A DNA stretch of 64,000 nt from Gymnopus androsaceus JB14 (GCA_009733575.1 ML769543.1:98148-162147), one strand, 5' to 3'. Positions 21,846 through 32,091 are shown, counted from the stretch's first letter. Numbers and translations are program-made. The notes: generated from the sequence alone by a model not told the origin.

Positions 21846-24800
21846 TCATAGTGTTCCTTACTTGAACTAGCTGGCCAGGTTTAAAATCGTACTCTTTTAT
21901 GGTATGACCATATTCCTTCTCGAAACGCCTGAGTTCTCGGCGTTTGTTTTCATCCACACGAGAGATCATATCACGGATATGAACTCGATGTTTGGCTAGA
22001 GCTCTAGCTCGGTAACCCACGAGTTCCTCATCCGTCAAGATTCTTTCTGGTATTTTCACTAACCAGGTGGATTCAACTATATCGAGAGGTAGCAGAGGTT
22101 CCGCGCCTGTTACCATAAAATAAGGTGAACAGCCAAAACCTCTACGTGTCGTTGCTCTATCAGCAAACAATACTGGTTTTAAGAACCAGAACCACTTGGA
22201 TAAGTCGTTCGCGGTAGCTTTGACCAAAGATTGCCTAATGTCAAAGTGGGCGCGTTCGATCTTTCCATTTCCCTGCGAATTATATGGAGAGATGCGCACA
22301 CCCCGGATTCCATATTTCTTTTCAAGCCATTCCAACATGTTCTTCATCTGAGGAGCGTTATCAGTAACGACCTCCTCGGGACACCCCCATCGACAAATAA
22401 TGTCGTCGAAAAACCATTCTCCCAAAGTTCGGGCATTCTCTACTTTCAGAGCTCTTGCCTCGGACCAAGAAGAAAGCGCGCACCGACCGTGTACAATGTA
22501 TTTGCACCCGTTACTCGGTGTCGACAAGTGGAAAGTGTCTACATGAATCTTTTGAAACAATGAAGGAGTGTGGGTTAAAGTGGGTGGTATTTTTATCCAC
22601 TCCAACCTGCGATGTTGGCAAGCTAAGCAAGTTTTAACAAACCAGTTAACATCTCCATCGAGATCTGGCCACCAGAAACGCTTCCTGATCAATTCTTTAG
22701 TTGCGAACACGCCCTTGTGTCCAAGGTGATCGTGAGCACTATGCATCATGAACATTCGGCGGGTTTTAGGTACAAACAACAAGTGTTGTCCTTCCACTTC
22801 TGGATTACGTCGGTACAAGCGTTCTTCATCATCAAGGAAGAACTTAATAGCTTTCTTTTCAAGTCGGGAGTAATCCCTTATTGAGCTGCTTGGTAGAGTG
22901 ATTTGGCCTTTATTTTTCAGCCAATCTACTATCCAAGGTATAAGCTCGTCTTGTTCTTTGGCGAAGTCTTTACGGTGACCTTCTACATAAGGGTGCGCTT
23001 CGTTCCACTCTTTCGTGTCCTCGGCTACAACCCATTTCGAGTGATCGACCTTCTCCGCGGGTTTTATCGCGACAGCGAATTGCTCTGCCGTGATTCCGTT
23101 CAAGTTCCAGATCCGTTCTCTATCCAAATGGCATTGCTTCTCTTCATCCAGTGCGAGTTGAATATCATCTTCTAAGTCGTCACTAGACCCAGCTCTATCG
23201 AGATCGTATTCCGTGTCGAGGAGGAAGCCTCCGCGGGTATCAATTTCGTCTTTAAACTCTTCGATGTCCAGGGGCCATTCAGTTTCACCCTTACCCATGA
23301 AGAAGGGCACAGGTTCACCATCATCCTCGTCAGCGAAATCGTCCTCATTAGGAGGTTGTCTTTTCGACATTTTTCCTCCATAGGCTCGGCGAGATAAACC
23401 ATCGGCGAGATCGTTTTCTTTCCCTTTAACATGGACTAGATCGAAATGGTACTTGCGTATCTCCTCGATCCAGCGATTAATGGTAGCATTGGGTCCACAG
23501 CTCGGGTTGTCTAGCATACCCTTGATGTATTTAGCATCTGTACAAACTGTTAACCGCCTGCACCCATAGAGTTGATAGTAGCTCGCTTGTAAAGCAATCT
23601 TTAATCCGTATAGTTCACGTTTAGACTGCGAAAAACGAGCTTCTCTTTCATTGAGAGTGCTTGACCCAAAGTAACAGAAGTAGACTTTTGTCTCATCATT
23701 AGGGTCAACTTGATAGATATACCATCCGACTGCCATGTACGATGTGTCCACTACGAGATAAACATCCCAATCATAGTTAATAGGTCTTAAACACGGAGCA
23801 TTTTTGATACCTTCTTTTATGAGGTCCATTGCCATATCGTGTTCAATTCCCCATTCCCATGGATCGTTTCCAGTTAGTCGCGTCAAAGGTGCTGCTAGCT
23901 TAGCAAAATTCTTTATGAACATGCGTAGCTGACTTGCAGTTCCGAGGAATGCCCTAACATCAGATTTGTTTTTACATCTCGGCCATGTTAGAATAGTCTC
24001 GACCTGACTCTCCTCGGGCAATCTTCCCTCGTAAGAGCATCTGTGACCAACAACAGTTGTTTCTTTACAGCACAAAAATGCTTTTGGTCCAGAAAAGGTT
24101 CCACCAACGTATTTGAACCTTTGGATAATCCTATTCACGTTCAAAGCATGTTCCCAAACAAACCGTCGAATCTTTGGATTCTCTGGTATAGTCTCATAGC
24201 CACCTCCTGGTAATTCATACCTAGTAGCCGGACCTCGAATAGGAACGTCATCGAGATATGGTCTGGTAACTCCAGTCACAATCTCGTCTCGGTATATATA
24301 AGTCATGTCGTCGTGGAAGATGGGTACAGAATTTGTCCAACCCATTGGTAGTTTTACCAATCGGTACGTTCCAAACGGTGTCTGGAACGCAGTGTAGTCT
24401 CGCGACAACATGTGCAAATCCCGTTCATCATACCCAACAAACACGTCTAAGGTACCACCACATGCTCTTCCTGCAAAAGGTCTCGCGACGTCCGCGGTGG
24501 CTGGGGGTACCCCTGAAAATTGGATCGTGATTTTGTTAAGAGGTTCGAGACTGTGTACAATTCGTAAACTTTTCCCGTCCTTCTTAGTGACACAAAACCA
24601 CTTGGTTCGATAAGACGATGTCGAAGGCTCATATACCCCTGCATCAATCTTGTCTTTGAGAATACGACACACTTCTTCGAAAATTCCTGGTGGAATCGGA
24701 ATGTTTTTCTCGACATAGGGTTCATGAGGGATTACAGGCATTTTAACCGGTGGAAAGTACTCGTGTTTTAACGATCCTCCTTCCTCGGCACACCATGCAA

Positions 24801-25362
24801 AACCTGACTCCTGATCCATCATTATATTGAGAAACAAGGCTAACTCCTCATCCCAGAGGAATCCCTCGTTATGATTTTTGTCGAAAATTTCCTTCCTTTC
24901 CTGCGTGAACCTTCCAGTGGGAACAAATGGTCGAGGATGAGTAGGAAGCTCCGGTAAATCCTTAAGTGGATCTCCTTTGATATCCCTTTGCACTCTGTAT
25001 TCCTCGGGTAATTCAGTTTTAACTGGTCGGACTTTTATCGCGACAGGTTTATATTTTCTTGCCCCAAAGACTCGGAACACATTATAGTGCTTATTTCCTT
25101 TTTCGTCTTTTGGGACTTTGAAGTAGTGTGGCCTCGGTTGTGAGCGTTTCCATTCTTCAGTGGATCGTTCTCTCTTCTTTGCCAAGAGAACTCGCTTAAA
25201 GGTACGCATTGAGTTAGGCTTTGGTTGATATGTTTTAGTGCCATCGTACGCCTTTTTCGGGTTCGACTCGTCAGATATGGAAGTATGTCTAGCGTCTGGT
25301 TTCGAGGGTTCTTTCTCCCTCCAATGCAAAGCTTTCCTTCGAGGCCTCGCCACTGTTGGCAA
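21790..25362 (-). CDS. gypsy Pol: reverse transcriptase, RNase H, integrase
   Basis: An open frame of 1190 codons copies element RNA to DNA and integrates it. RT is at about residues 240-440 with LVKLPMGWTNS and the catalytic YLDD at 369-372. RNase H is at about 530-660 (VVDTSYMAVGWYIYQV, LTVCTDAKYIKG). After a 200-residue acidic linker comes the integrase: HHCC zinc domain at about 875-916 (HLGHKG, CLACQH), and core acids D942 (HVDTFHL), D1001 (VTDNAPQ) and E1036 (GNGKIERAH). Order RT-RH-IN is the Ty3/gypsy order. Catalytic residues appear intact. The protease lies upstream, beyond the inserted 4.9-kb element; 25363-25825 connects them but is broken into several frames. Confidence 0.85.
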   Translation of the reverse strand: MPTVARPRRKALHWREKEPSKPDARHTSISDESNPKKAYDGTKTYQPKPNSMRTFKRVLLAKKRERSTEEWKRSQPRPHYFKVPKDEKGNKHYNVFRVFGARKYKPVAIKVRPVKTELPEEYRVQRDIKGDPLKDLPELPTHPRPFVPTGRFTQERKEIFDKNHNEGFLWDEELALFLNIMMDQESGFAWCAEEGGSLKHEYFPPVKMPVIPHEPYVEKNIPIPPGIFEEVCRILKDKIDAGVYEPSTSSYRTKWFCVTKKDGKSLRIVHSLEPLNKITIQFSGVPPATADVARPFAGRACGGTLDVFVGYDERDLHMLSRDYTAFQTPFGTYRLVKLPMGWTNSVPIFHDDMTYIYRDEIVTGVTRPYLDDVPIRGPATRYELPGGGYETIPENPKIRRFVWEHALNVNRIIQRFKYVGGTFSGPKAFLCCKETTVVGHRCSYEGRLPEESQVETILTWPRCKNKSDVRAFLGTASQLRMFIKNFAKLAAPLTRLTGNDPWEWGIEHDMAMDLIKEGIKNAPCLRPINYDWDVYLVVDTSYMAVGWYIYQVDPNDETKVYFCYFGSSTLNEREARFSQSKRELYGLKIALQASYYQLYGCRRLTVCTDAKYIKGMLDNPSCGPNATINRWIEEIRKYHFDLVHVKGKENDLADGLSRRAYGGKMSKRQPPNEDDFADEDDGEPVPFFMGKGETEWPLDIEEFKDEIDTRGGFLLDTEYDLDRAGSSDDLEDDIQLALDEEKQCHLDRERIWNLNGITAEQFAVAIKPAEKVDHSKWVVAEDTKEWNEAHPYVEGHRKDFAKEQDELIPWIVDWLKNKGQITLPSSSIRDYSRLEKKAIKFFLDDEERLYRRNPEVEGQHLLFVPKTRRMFMMHSAHDHLGHKGVFATKELIRKRFWWPDLDGDVNWFVKTCLACQHRRLEWIKIPPTLTHTPSLFQKIHVDTFHLSTPSNGCKYIVHGRCALSSWSEARALKVENARTLGEWFFDDIICRWGCPEEVVTDNAPQMKNMLEWLEKKYGIRGVRISPYNSQGNGKIERAHFDIRQSLVKATANDLSKWFWFLKPVLFADRATTRRGFGCSPYFMVTGAEPLLPLDIVESTWLVKIPERILTDEELVGYRARALAKHRVHIRDMISRVDENKRRELRRFEKEYGHTIKEYDFKPGQLVQVRNTMIEKSLNRKLQPRYKGPLV

Positions 25363-25825
25363 ATACTTCGAACTCCTGATGGGTCATTTTCAACAGACTG
25401 ACTCTCAGGGGTCGGTAAACCTTCCCTCCATTCACTATAAAACATTTTCCTGTCCTTTTGTGGCTTCTTTATTCAACCATGCCTTAACCCTTGTGGCCGT
25501 GACAGGTTCGAATTCTTCCATCTTGTTCACCGATGCCATTACATAGGCCTCAGCAAGCTCTTGACTTTCAAACTCTTCCCATTGTCTGGCAACTTATATC
25601 CCTCTAATACGAAATTTCCGTCTATTAAGCCTATGTTAAGCATTACCTCTCCCTGTCGGCTACTCAGATCTTGGAGGAAGGAAAATTTATTTCTTCCTCG
25701 GAGACTAGTTTTTCTGTTGACGAGGATTGAGCAGCCTGAAAGTGTGTTTCCGCGGCTGGCCTATCCATTGGCTCTAGACTGCTGTCAGGAGGGGGCTCTA
25801 TGTGCTTCCCCTTTCCTTGGGCAAA
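25363..25825 (-). pseudogene. protease-to-RT linker, frameshifted, cut by insertion
   Basis: On the minus strand the frame resumes after the insertion with FAQGKGKHIEPPP and stops at 25664. Further downstream, readable pieces lie in different frames (for example VYRPLRVSLLKMTHQEFEVF). It belongs to the giant element; with the five-base duplication gcaaa at its edge it would join the protease segment at 30764. Confidence 0.5.
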
Positions 25826-26396
25826 TGTCATGCCCAGTACCACCGTTTTCACTATCCTTAACCCCCAAACCCTTCCAATCATATGCATAACCTACCCTAC
25901 TGACCTGACAACCACCCACTAAGCCTACGACGTATCCCGGCTACTTACATACATACCTACTATTCACCAATCCTACATCCCGCACCTATATAACCTGTAA
26001 ACTCCCTTAGAGGACCCCTTGTCTTGATATTAACTTGTTTGCTCCCGTATCTCTTGTTTTCTCTCTATTTTGTTATACTCTTGTCAATTCATCTATTTTC
26101 TCAATACACGCTTGTTCTGGCTTCTGCTTTTCGACTCACACGTCGACTTGACTACCAGCAAGCTCATACGACAATCAGACTCGCCGCCGTCAAACTATTC
26201 GACGTCGGCTCACACAACTAGACTCAGAACCCGCATTTGGGAGCTTTGGCATTCCCAATCCACCCGCTTCTCACTACTAGTCTTCGACTAGTCCAACTGC
26301 ACGCATATTTGATCGCGGATCTCACCCGCCTTTTATACTAAAGGCCTCAAAGCTACTTTCAGTACCTTTCCCTAAGACCGTCACCCCGGTCTTACA
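25826..26396 (+). repeat. 5' LTR of the gag-only element
   Basis: Contains TATATAA at 25987-25993. GTCTTGATATT at 26021-26031 lies 34 nt downstream, the expected place for the RNA start. It matches the 3' LTR with very few differences. Confidence 0.85.
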
Positions 26397-26397
26397 C

Positions 26398-26408
26398 AAT
26401 ATCAAGAC
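26398..26408 (+). other. self-complementary primer site (Tf1-like)
   Basis: AATATCAAGAC, one base after the LTR, is the exact reverse complement of 26021-26031, the presumed first 11 nt of the element RNA. It does not look like a tRNA 3' end complement (no TGG start). In Tf1/sushi-type elements the RNA's first 11 nt fold back to this position and are cleaved to prime reverse transcription. Confidence 0.65.
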
Positions 26409-27161
26409 CAAACCGTCATCGAATATGTTGGGGACGTTCACGGTACCACCTTCCTTGTCTGCTGGACAACAGGAGGGTAACACACAACAACAATGAGAAG
26501 CTCCCAACTTTGGGAATTACCAATGGGGAGAACGAGGACAATGCCTTTCTGCGGGATCCCAAGGATCCAGCACCAACAGGGTATTTGGATCGTTACCCGC
26601 TGAGGTTACCCCTCCGACAGCCGCGGTAGCCTATGCACCTCCTGATTGGCAACACCTGCCAATACAGACAGTTGCACAGGGTCAACAGATTCAGACCCTT
26701 CAACCGCCCACGTCGGCGTTCTTACCTGGGGCTACCCGCACTGCCAGGATCATCAGGAATCTCCCCTGATAATACTCAGGGTCGAAGACAATTCCATACA
26801 ACGTCAATGGGAGTGGGAGTGTACCGCCCGACAGACATCTCACCATCTTTGAGGGGGAGACATGCCCAACAAGCACCCCCACAGGAGCTTCGTTATACTC
26901 CTGCAGGGAGCCCCTGACAAAGAACGTCAGAATTGGAAGCTCAACAATCGGAAACTAGCTCCCTAACGGCGTAGGAGCTAGTACCATGGGGGACTTTCAT
27001 CTCGAGGGCAAGACAACCCTCCCTATCTTTGATAGAGATGGATCGATCGGGAGGAATGATTGGACCTCGACCGTCCTCCGAGACCACATTCCGACTGCAG
27101 GATCTTCTGACGGCAAATCGCTGCACCTGGGACCGACCTGGCTCACGTTTCCCACTACTTC

Positions 27162-27968
27162 TTGCGGGAGATGGGACTGCCGGCGGAAGGGAGTATGACC
27201 CCTTCAGAACTACGGGAAACGTTTCTCGAGATATGCCGACGACCCATACCAGTACAAGTGGGTCACCCCACGGTGTCCAGTTTCCTGTCCGTCGCAGAAA
27301 ATCACTGCAACTTGCTGTGGTTCTTCAACGTGCTCTTGGATCCAGAAGTTATCCAGCGCGTTAACGAAACTTCCCAAACGTCTAACGCTGACAGGGGACC
27401 ACTTCCCCTCACCCCATCCTACCACGGAAATAGACCAGGTTTGGATTGGGACCAAGGGGGAAGAAGCATCTCTGAGGAGGCTGCACGGATTGCTTGGGAA
27501 GCCTCGCATGCACGATGGGAAGGAAACAACACCGTCCATCCGCCAATCACCCATTACAAATGGCAGCACGGGATTCGAACCGATCCCTTAGCACGAGCTA
27601 CACCGGTTGCGTCTCGAACGCTCGACCCAACAGTGCAATCGGGAGGAATACCTGAAGGTGGGGGGTCAGCCGCCGTGGTCCGACCTCGACAAGAGCGGAC
27701 GACTAATAGACGTCGTCCCGCTGATGTCCACCTGGAGGGCACCATGACTCCTTTGAGGGGAACGTCTGCATTTGGAGATAGGTGGGGCCAAATCATTTAT
27801 AGTGTAGCCCTATCAGGGGAGGGGAGATTCAATGTGAGCACACCCGAAACACGACGTGTTTCCCGTCAAATGCAATTGGACGAAATCATGTTGAAACCTG
27901 GTGCGACACTCACCCCAGAAGAGTTGGAGCAGGCAAAGAAGCTGAAACTGGGCAATAGAAGAGGATGA
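27162..27968 (+). CDS. Gag-like ORF 1 of the gag-only element
   Basis: 268 codons, possibly continuing from an open frame a little upstream (DLAHVSHYFLREMG). The sequence is hydrophilic with an N-terminal helical part (MTPSELRETFLEICRRPIPV, FLSVAENHCNLLWFFNVLL) and an end rich in charged helix (LTPEELEQAKKLKLGN). I recognise no catalytic motif. It overlaps ORF 2 by about 20 bases in the +1 frame, so the two may once have been one protein or be linked by a frameshift. The 26409-27161 leader has only fragmented frames. Confidence 0.5.
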   Translation: MREMGLPAEGSMTPSELRETFLEICRRPIPVQVGHPTVSSFLSVAENHCNLLWFFNVLLDPEVIQRVNETSQTSNADRGPLPLTPSYHGNRPGLDWDQGGRSISEEAARIAWEASHARWEGNNTVHPPITHYKWQHGIRTDPLARATPVASRTLDPTVQSGGIPEGGGSAAVVRPRQERTTNRRRPADVHLEGTMTPLRGTSAFGDRWGQIIYSVALSGEGRFNVSTPETRRVSRQMQLDEIMLKPGATLTPEELEQAKKLKLGNRRG

Positions 27969-29763
27969 TGACCAGCAACAGTATCTGTTACTTACTGTGA
28001 ACGACGAAGGACAGCGGGTGGCTGATCCTACCTCTACTGCTCATGATCCCTCCTTTGCACCCTCCAATAACCCTCCGACTCTGACTCTTCCGCCCGAAGG
28101 ACCACGAAACCCCTTGCCGTATTTGCGACCGCCATCGACGTGGAGAGAATGGGGGGAAAGTGTATCGCGAACACAGGAAGAGAATGCAGACGTCTTGGGA
28201 TCCCCAGGGTTACTCAAACCCGCTTCCCTTGATACAGTACAGGAGGAAGATGGCGACAGCATCTATACGAACGAGGGGGAGGATCACACGGCTCGCCCGC
28301 CAAGGTCTCCACACTCTGCGGAAGGAACAAGAAGGGAAATCCCAATTCCTGAACCAGAGCAGAATGCAAGTGCTCCTCGGGTTTTTCGGACGATTGGGGA
28401 GCTCCCGCAAACACAACCTGAACGCACAAGGTCGGAACCAGACGTGGGACGTAGCTCGTGGCCACAACATCAGAGAGTGAGGGAGGGACAGGCGACGTGG
28501 CATATCCGAGATAGCCCGCCCCATAGTTCCAGACAGGCACTACAGGCAGCGGGAGGAATTGCGGGAGAGGAACCTCGAAGGGGGGAGGTAGAAACCGGGT
28601 TACCAAAAGCCCTTTCGGATCCAGGCGTAATAGGAAGAGGGATTCAAGAAGAGGGAGGGATAAGGGGAAATCAGAACCACACCCAATGGCTGCCATACTC
28701 AATCCCCACACAAACCGTATTCCAGCCTCCTAACCAATCCCCACAAAACCTTGCGCCACCCGCCATCCCACCCCCTGCATCAACCGCCATCCCATATAAC
28801 ACTCAAGGAGCGCCCCCGCCCGTTCAACCGCAAGGGCCAGCAAACATTCCATACGTGTACAGACCGCCCGCTCTCCCTCCTGCACCAGTCATTCAAGCTC
28901 CAAATCAACTAAATTGGAATTGGAACTACGCGGGTGCACAAGGGCAGAATGCCATTATGGGAGGAGGACCTCCCAATCCAGGCGGGCCAGGAGGACCCCC
29001 AGGCGGATGGGGAGGCCCACCTGCGGGACCACCTACAGGACCACCACTCGGACCATGGGGACAATTGGGACTGATGGGAGGGGGAGGACCACCAGGGGGA
29101 CCTTACGGTGGGCCGCCACCTGGACCACCCGGAGCACCTCCACCCCCAACAGGCTATCCGCAATGGTGGGACGGAATACGTTGGATGGCGATCCCGGGAC
29201 CCCAGGGTGAAAGAGGCGAACAGGGACCACCTGGAAGGGAGAATGGAGACTTCGAGCGGAAGGACAGGATCAATGCGGAATCGAAAATCGATGTCAGGAA
29301 ACCTGACGATTTCACGGGAAAAGACCGTCAACTCTTCCGCCTGTGGATATCACAGATCCTACGAGTATTCGCAGCAAAACCCACAATCCATGAAGAGGAC
29401 TCAACCAAGGTGGCATACGCAGTCAGTTTCCTCAGAGAAGCGGCCGCAATCCACTATCAGAATCTCCTGGACAGAGAAATTATGAGTGGAGTACAGAATA
29501 CCGCTCTTCATGTGTGGGATGACTTCGTGCAAGTCTTTGGCGAGATATTCGGTCTTCCGAACGAGAAATTGGATGCACAATCCAAACTCTCTTGGATATC
29601 CCAACAACCCTACGAATCCTTCGCCAATTTCATCATTCGGTTCGAAGAATACGCCTTCCGAACAGGGTACAACGATGATGCCCTGATTCACAACCTGTTG
29701 TCCGCAGTACACGAGTGGTTAGTTCTTTCCATTGCAAGTCAACCCAGCCCACCCGATACATAG
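27946..29763 (+). CDS. Gag-like ORF 2 with Pro/Gly-rich and capsid-like domains
   Basis: The frame opens after a TGA at 27943-27945. There is no ATG near the start, so a GTG at 27997 or a frameshift from ORF 1 is needed. The first half is acidic and low-complexity. The middle (about 28700-29160) is Pro/Gly-rich with collagen-like GPQGERGEQGPPG. The last ~170 residues (KPDDFTGKDRQLFRLWISQI, VWDDFVQVFGEIFG, WISQQPYESFANFIIRFEEY, FRTGYNDDALIHNLLSAV) have the pattern of the retrotransposon gag capsid domain. No zinc knuckle is seen. It stops at TAG 29761-29763, where the family usually has a Tyr before Trp; the same frame stays open to 29994. Confidence 0.65.
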   Translation, partial: NWAIEEDDDQQQYLLLTVNDEGQRVADPTSTAHDPSFAPSNNPPTLTLPPEGPRNPLPYLRPPSTWREWGESVSRTQEENADVLGSPGLLKPASLDTVQEEDGDSIYTNEGEDHTARPPRSPHSAEGTRREIPIPEPEQNASAPRVFRTIGELPQTQPERTRSEPDVGRSSWPQHQRVREGQATWHIRDSPPHSSRQALQAAGGIAGEEPRRGEVETGLPKALSDPGVIGRGIQEEGGIRGNQNHTQWLPYSIPTQTVFQPPNQSPQNLAPPAIPPPASTAIPYNTQGAPPPVQPQGPANIPYVYRPPALPPAPVIQAPNQLNWNWNYAGAQGQNAIMGGGPPNPGGPGGPPGGWGGPPAGPPTGPPLGPWGQLGLMGGGGPPGGPYGGPPPGPPGAPPPPTGYPQWWDGIRWMAIPGPQGERGEQGPPGRENGDFERKDRINAESKIDVRKPDDFTGKDRQLFRLWISQILRVFAAKPTIHEEDSTKVAYAVSFLREAAAIHYQNLLDREIMSGVQNTALHVWDDFVQVFGEIFGLPNEKLDAQSKLSWISQQPYESFANFIIRFEEYAFRTGYNDDALIHNLLSAVHEWLVLSIASQPSPPDT

Positions 29764-29994
29764 GTCGGATGGACGAGGAGGATGATCCAACTCAATGGAT
29801 TGGTAAGGGGATACCAAGAGGGGCTTCCTTGTCGTTCCTCTGGGGCGACTCGAGTTGAACCCCAAATCGCGTACCAACCCTTGCCCGCAATTCCATACAC
29901 TCAGGCTGTTCCGGTTCAACCCCAATACCGGCCTGTAGCACGCATTGGACCTTTTGGCCCTCTTACGAGGGGAAGAGTCGGTTGGGGAGGATGA
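29764..29994 (+). pseudogene. in-frame extension of Gag ORF 2 after a TAG
   Basis: Same frame as ORF 2, separated only by the TAG. It begins VGWTRRMIQLNGL, which continues the capsid-type pattern (PPDT-stop-VGWTRR), then has a Pro/Gln-rich tail. Either a point mutation made the stop or the codon is read through. Confidence 0.45.
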
Positions 29995-30176
29995 TCTCTT
30001 GGGGGGCATTTCGGAGTGAATGGATGAGGGGGATAAGAAAGAAGTTGAAGTTGCACAGTTTGACTCAGTTTTTCAAACTGTTTATTGGTATGTGTGGGTC
30101 CAACGGCAATCACGGTATTCTAGAACCCGCGGCACGCCAAACGAGCTGAGAACCTGCTCTAAATGCTAGGGGCCCT

Positions 30177-30191
30177 AGATGGGGGGGGTAA
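30177..30191 (+). other. polypurine tract of the gag-only element
   Basis: GATGGGGGGGGTAA-type purine run directly before the 3' LTR at 30192. Confidence 0.65.
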
Positions 30192-30763
30192 TGTCATGCC
30201 CAGTACCACCGTTTTCACTATCCTCAACCCCCAAACCCTTCCGATCATATGCATAACCTACCCTACTGACCTGACAACCACCCACTAAGCCTATGACGTA
30301 TCCCGGCTACTTCCATACATACCTACTATTCACCAATCCTACATCCCGCACCTATATAACCTGTAAACTCCCTTAGAGGACCCCTTGTCTTGATATTAAC
30401 TTGTTTGCTCCCGTATCTCTTGTTTTCTCTCTATTTTCTTATACTCTTGTCAATTCATCTATTTTCTCAATACACGCTTGTTCTGGCTTCCGCTTTTCGA
30501 CTCACACGTCAACTTGACTACCAGCAAGCTCATACGGCAATCAGACTCGCCGCCGTCGAACTATTCGACGTCGGCTCACACAACTAGACTCAGAACCCGC
30601 ATTCGGGAGCTTTGGCATTCCCAATCCACCCACTTCTCACTACTAGTCTTTGACTAGTCCAACCGCACGCATATTTGATCGCGGATCTCACCCGCCTTTT
30701 ATACTAAAGGCCTCAAAGCTACTTTCAGTACCTTTCCCTAAGACCGTCGACCCCGGTCTTACA
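30192..30763 (+). repeat. 3' LTR of the gag-only element
   Basis: Nearly identical to 25826-26396; followed by the target duplication gcaaa. Confidence 0.85.
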
Positions 30764-32091
30764 GCAAATGTCCCGATGGTACATCTATGTCCATCGTTGG
30801 GGTCAGTCATTGTAATGATCTGACCACTGTTGATGTCGTTCTCGATCCTTGTCCGCGCCAGCGCATCAAAAGGTCTACCGATCAACATCTCATATGGAGC
30901 GTCCTTGAGAATATGGATTTGGAAGTAGATAGTCATATCTCCGATAAATACCGGTACGTTCCTCGCCATACCCAACATCGAGTTTAGTTCCCCATTTGCA
31001 CTCATCATGTTAATGACAATGTCAGGGTCCCAAGAGACTCCACATCCTACTGCTATACACTTCTTCATTGAAATGATTTGTGAGCCGGGATCCAGTACTC
31101 CTTCAACCTCTTCTTTCGAGCCATTCACCTTAGGGTAAATAACTCTAAGACTGTTCGATTGACGAGCAACAATTGTTATCTTTTGTCGAGGATCATTCTC
31201 TGGTAAATCTTGCTTAAACATTTCAATGACATCGCAATGAACATAGGATCCTTTTGCTAAACTGCCTTCATCCTCTTCTAAGACTTTGATTTCACCCAGA
31301 GCCATATCAGTAATCTCGATCCACTGGGCCGCTAGAGGCATAGTTGCATTGGGCAGAGCAGTGAACCTATCCTTCCTCAATGAAACATCATCTGGGTCGG
31401 GTACTTTGTAAAGGAACTGACTGGCTTTCTGAATTGGAACTCGAGAGTTGCGGTTCTTCCTAATCATCAGCTTTTTCAACTGAGGAGAGAGTTCGAACAT
31501 CTCGCCAGTCATGACTGAGATTGGGGTTGAAAGAATCCGATCAGCAACCTCCTCAACCAAACCAGGTTGATAATTAGGGCTCTGCAGCTTATATGCTGGG
31601 CCGTCATTATTCTTCAAGGTTTGATTCGGTGGTTTACTGGGATTCATACTTTGTTGCGGGGCAGGGAGCACACCTTTAGGTAAGTCCCTCGGAATAGGAG
31701 TAACTGTAAGTGGTTTTATACTGTTGAAGGGTCTAGTAGCTGGTTGCGCAGCCTTTTCAACTTGTTCCCTTGATGGTACCACGGTGCCAGGTGTTGAAAC
31801 CTCTGACTCACTTTCATCTTCAGAGTCACTTGAAGAAGTCTCGAAGTGTACTTACTTCGGTGCCACTTTAACCTTCTCTTTTTCCATTGCCTCACTTGAT
31901 TTTTCCTTAGCATTGAGATCGAAAGGCTTGTATACCTCTCGATTAAAATTTTTGGGTTTTGGAATAACAACTTCCATTTTGCGAGATGTGGGTTTTATTT
32001 GCATAGTCGTGCCCTCCGGTTTCTTACCCATCCTACTAGGTTTTTCCCGTTCGGTGGAAACCTTCATCGAGCTTAGTAGTTTTTTGACCAA
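30764..32091 (-). pseudogene. gypsy aspartic protease region
   Basis: Retropepsin-like segment: VEGVLDPGSQIISMKKCIA (DPGS active site, where many retroelements have DTGS or DSGS), then MLGMARNVPVFIGDMTIYFQ and YEMLIGRPFDALAR, the flap and hydrophobic-Gly motif of fungal gypsy proteases. Upstream (31855-31780) is a Ser/Glu/Asp stretch. One in-frame TAA at 31852-31854 interrupts the frame. The frame starts in the -1 frame relative to the middle ORF, at the slippery site 32079-32085. The 3' end of the frame is cut at 30763/30764 by the gag-only element. Confidence 0.7.

Larger units (their letters stand above)
25826..30763 (+). mobile_element. complete gag-only (non-autonomous) LTR retrotransposon
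   Basis: LTRs 25826-26396 and 30192-30763 (571/572 bp, TGTCATGCCC..GGTCTTACA) are almost identical and flanked by the perfect direct repeat gcaaa (25821-25825 and 30764-30768). Internal 3.8 kb holds only Gag-like frames, with no protease, RT, RNase H or integrase. A primer site (26398-26408) and polypurine tract (30177-30191) are in place. The near-identical LTRs and perfect target duplication mean it inserted recently into the giant element, and mobilisation would need enzymes from another element. Confidence 0.85.

Noticed and set aside
27545..27635. tRNA-like stretch on the minus strand (GGTTCGAATCCCGTGCTGCC)
   Set aside because: The T-arm-like segment is suggestive, but no matching 5' acceptor strand or anticodon stem was found, the T stem has a mismatch, and it lies within a Gag reading frame.
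28214..28711. Minus-strand frames opposite the gag-only element ORF 2
   Set aside because: Low-complexity complement of the Pro/Gly-rich coding strand.
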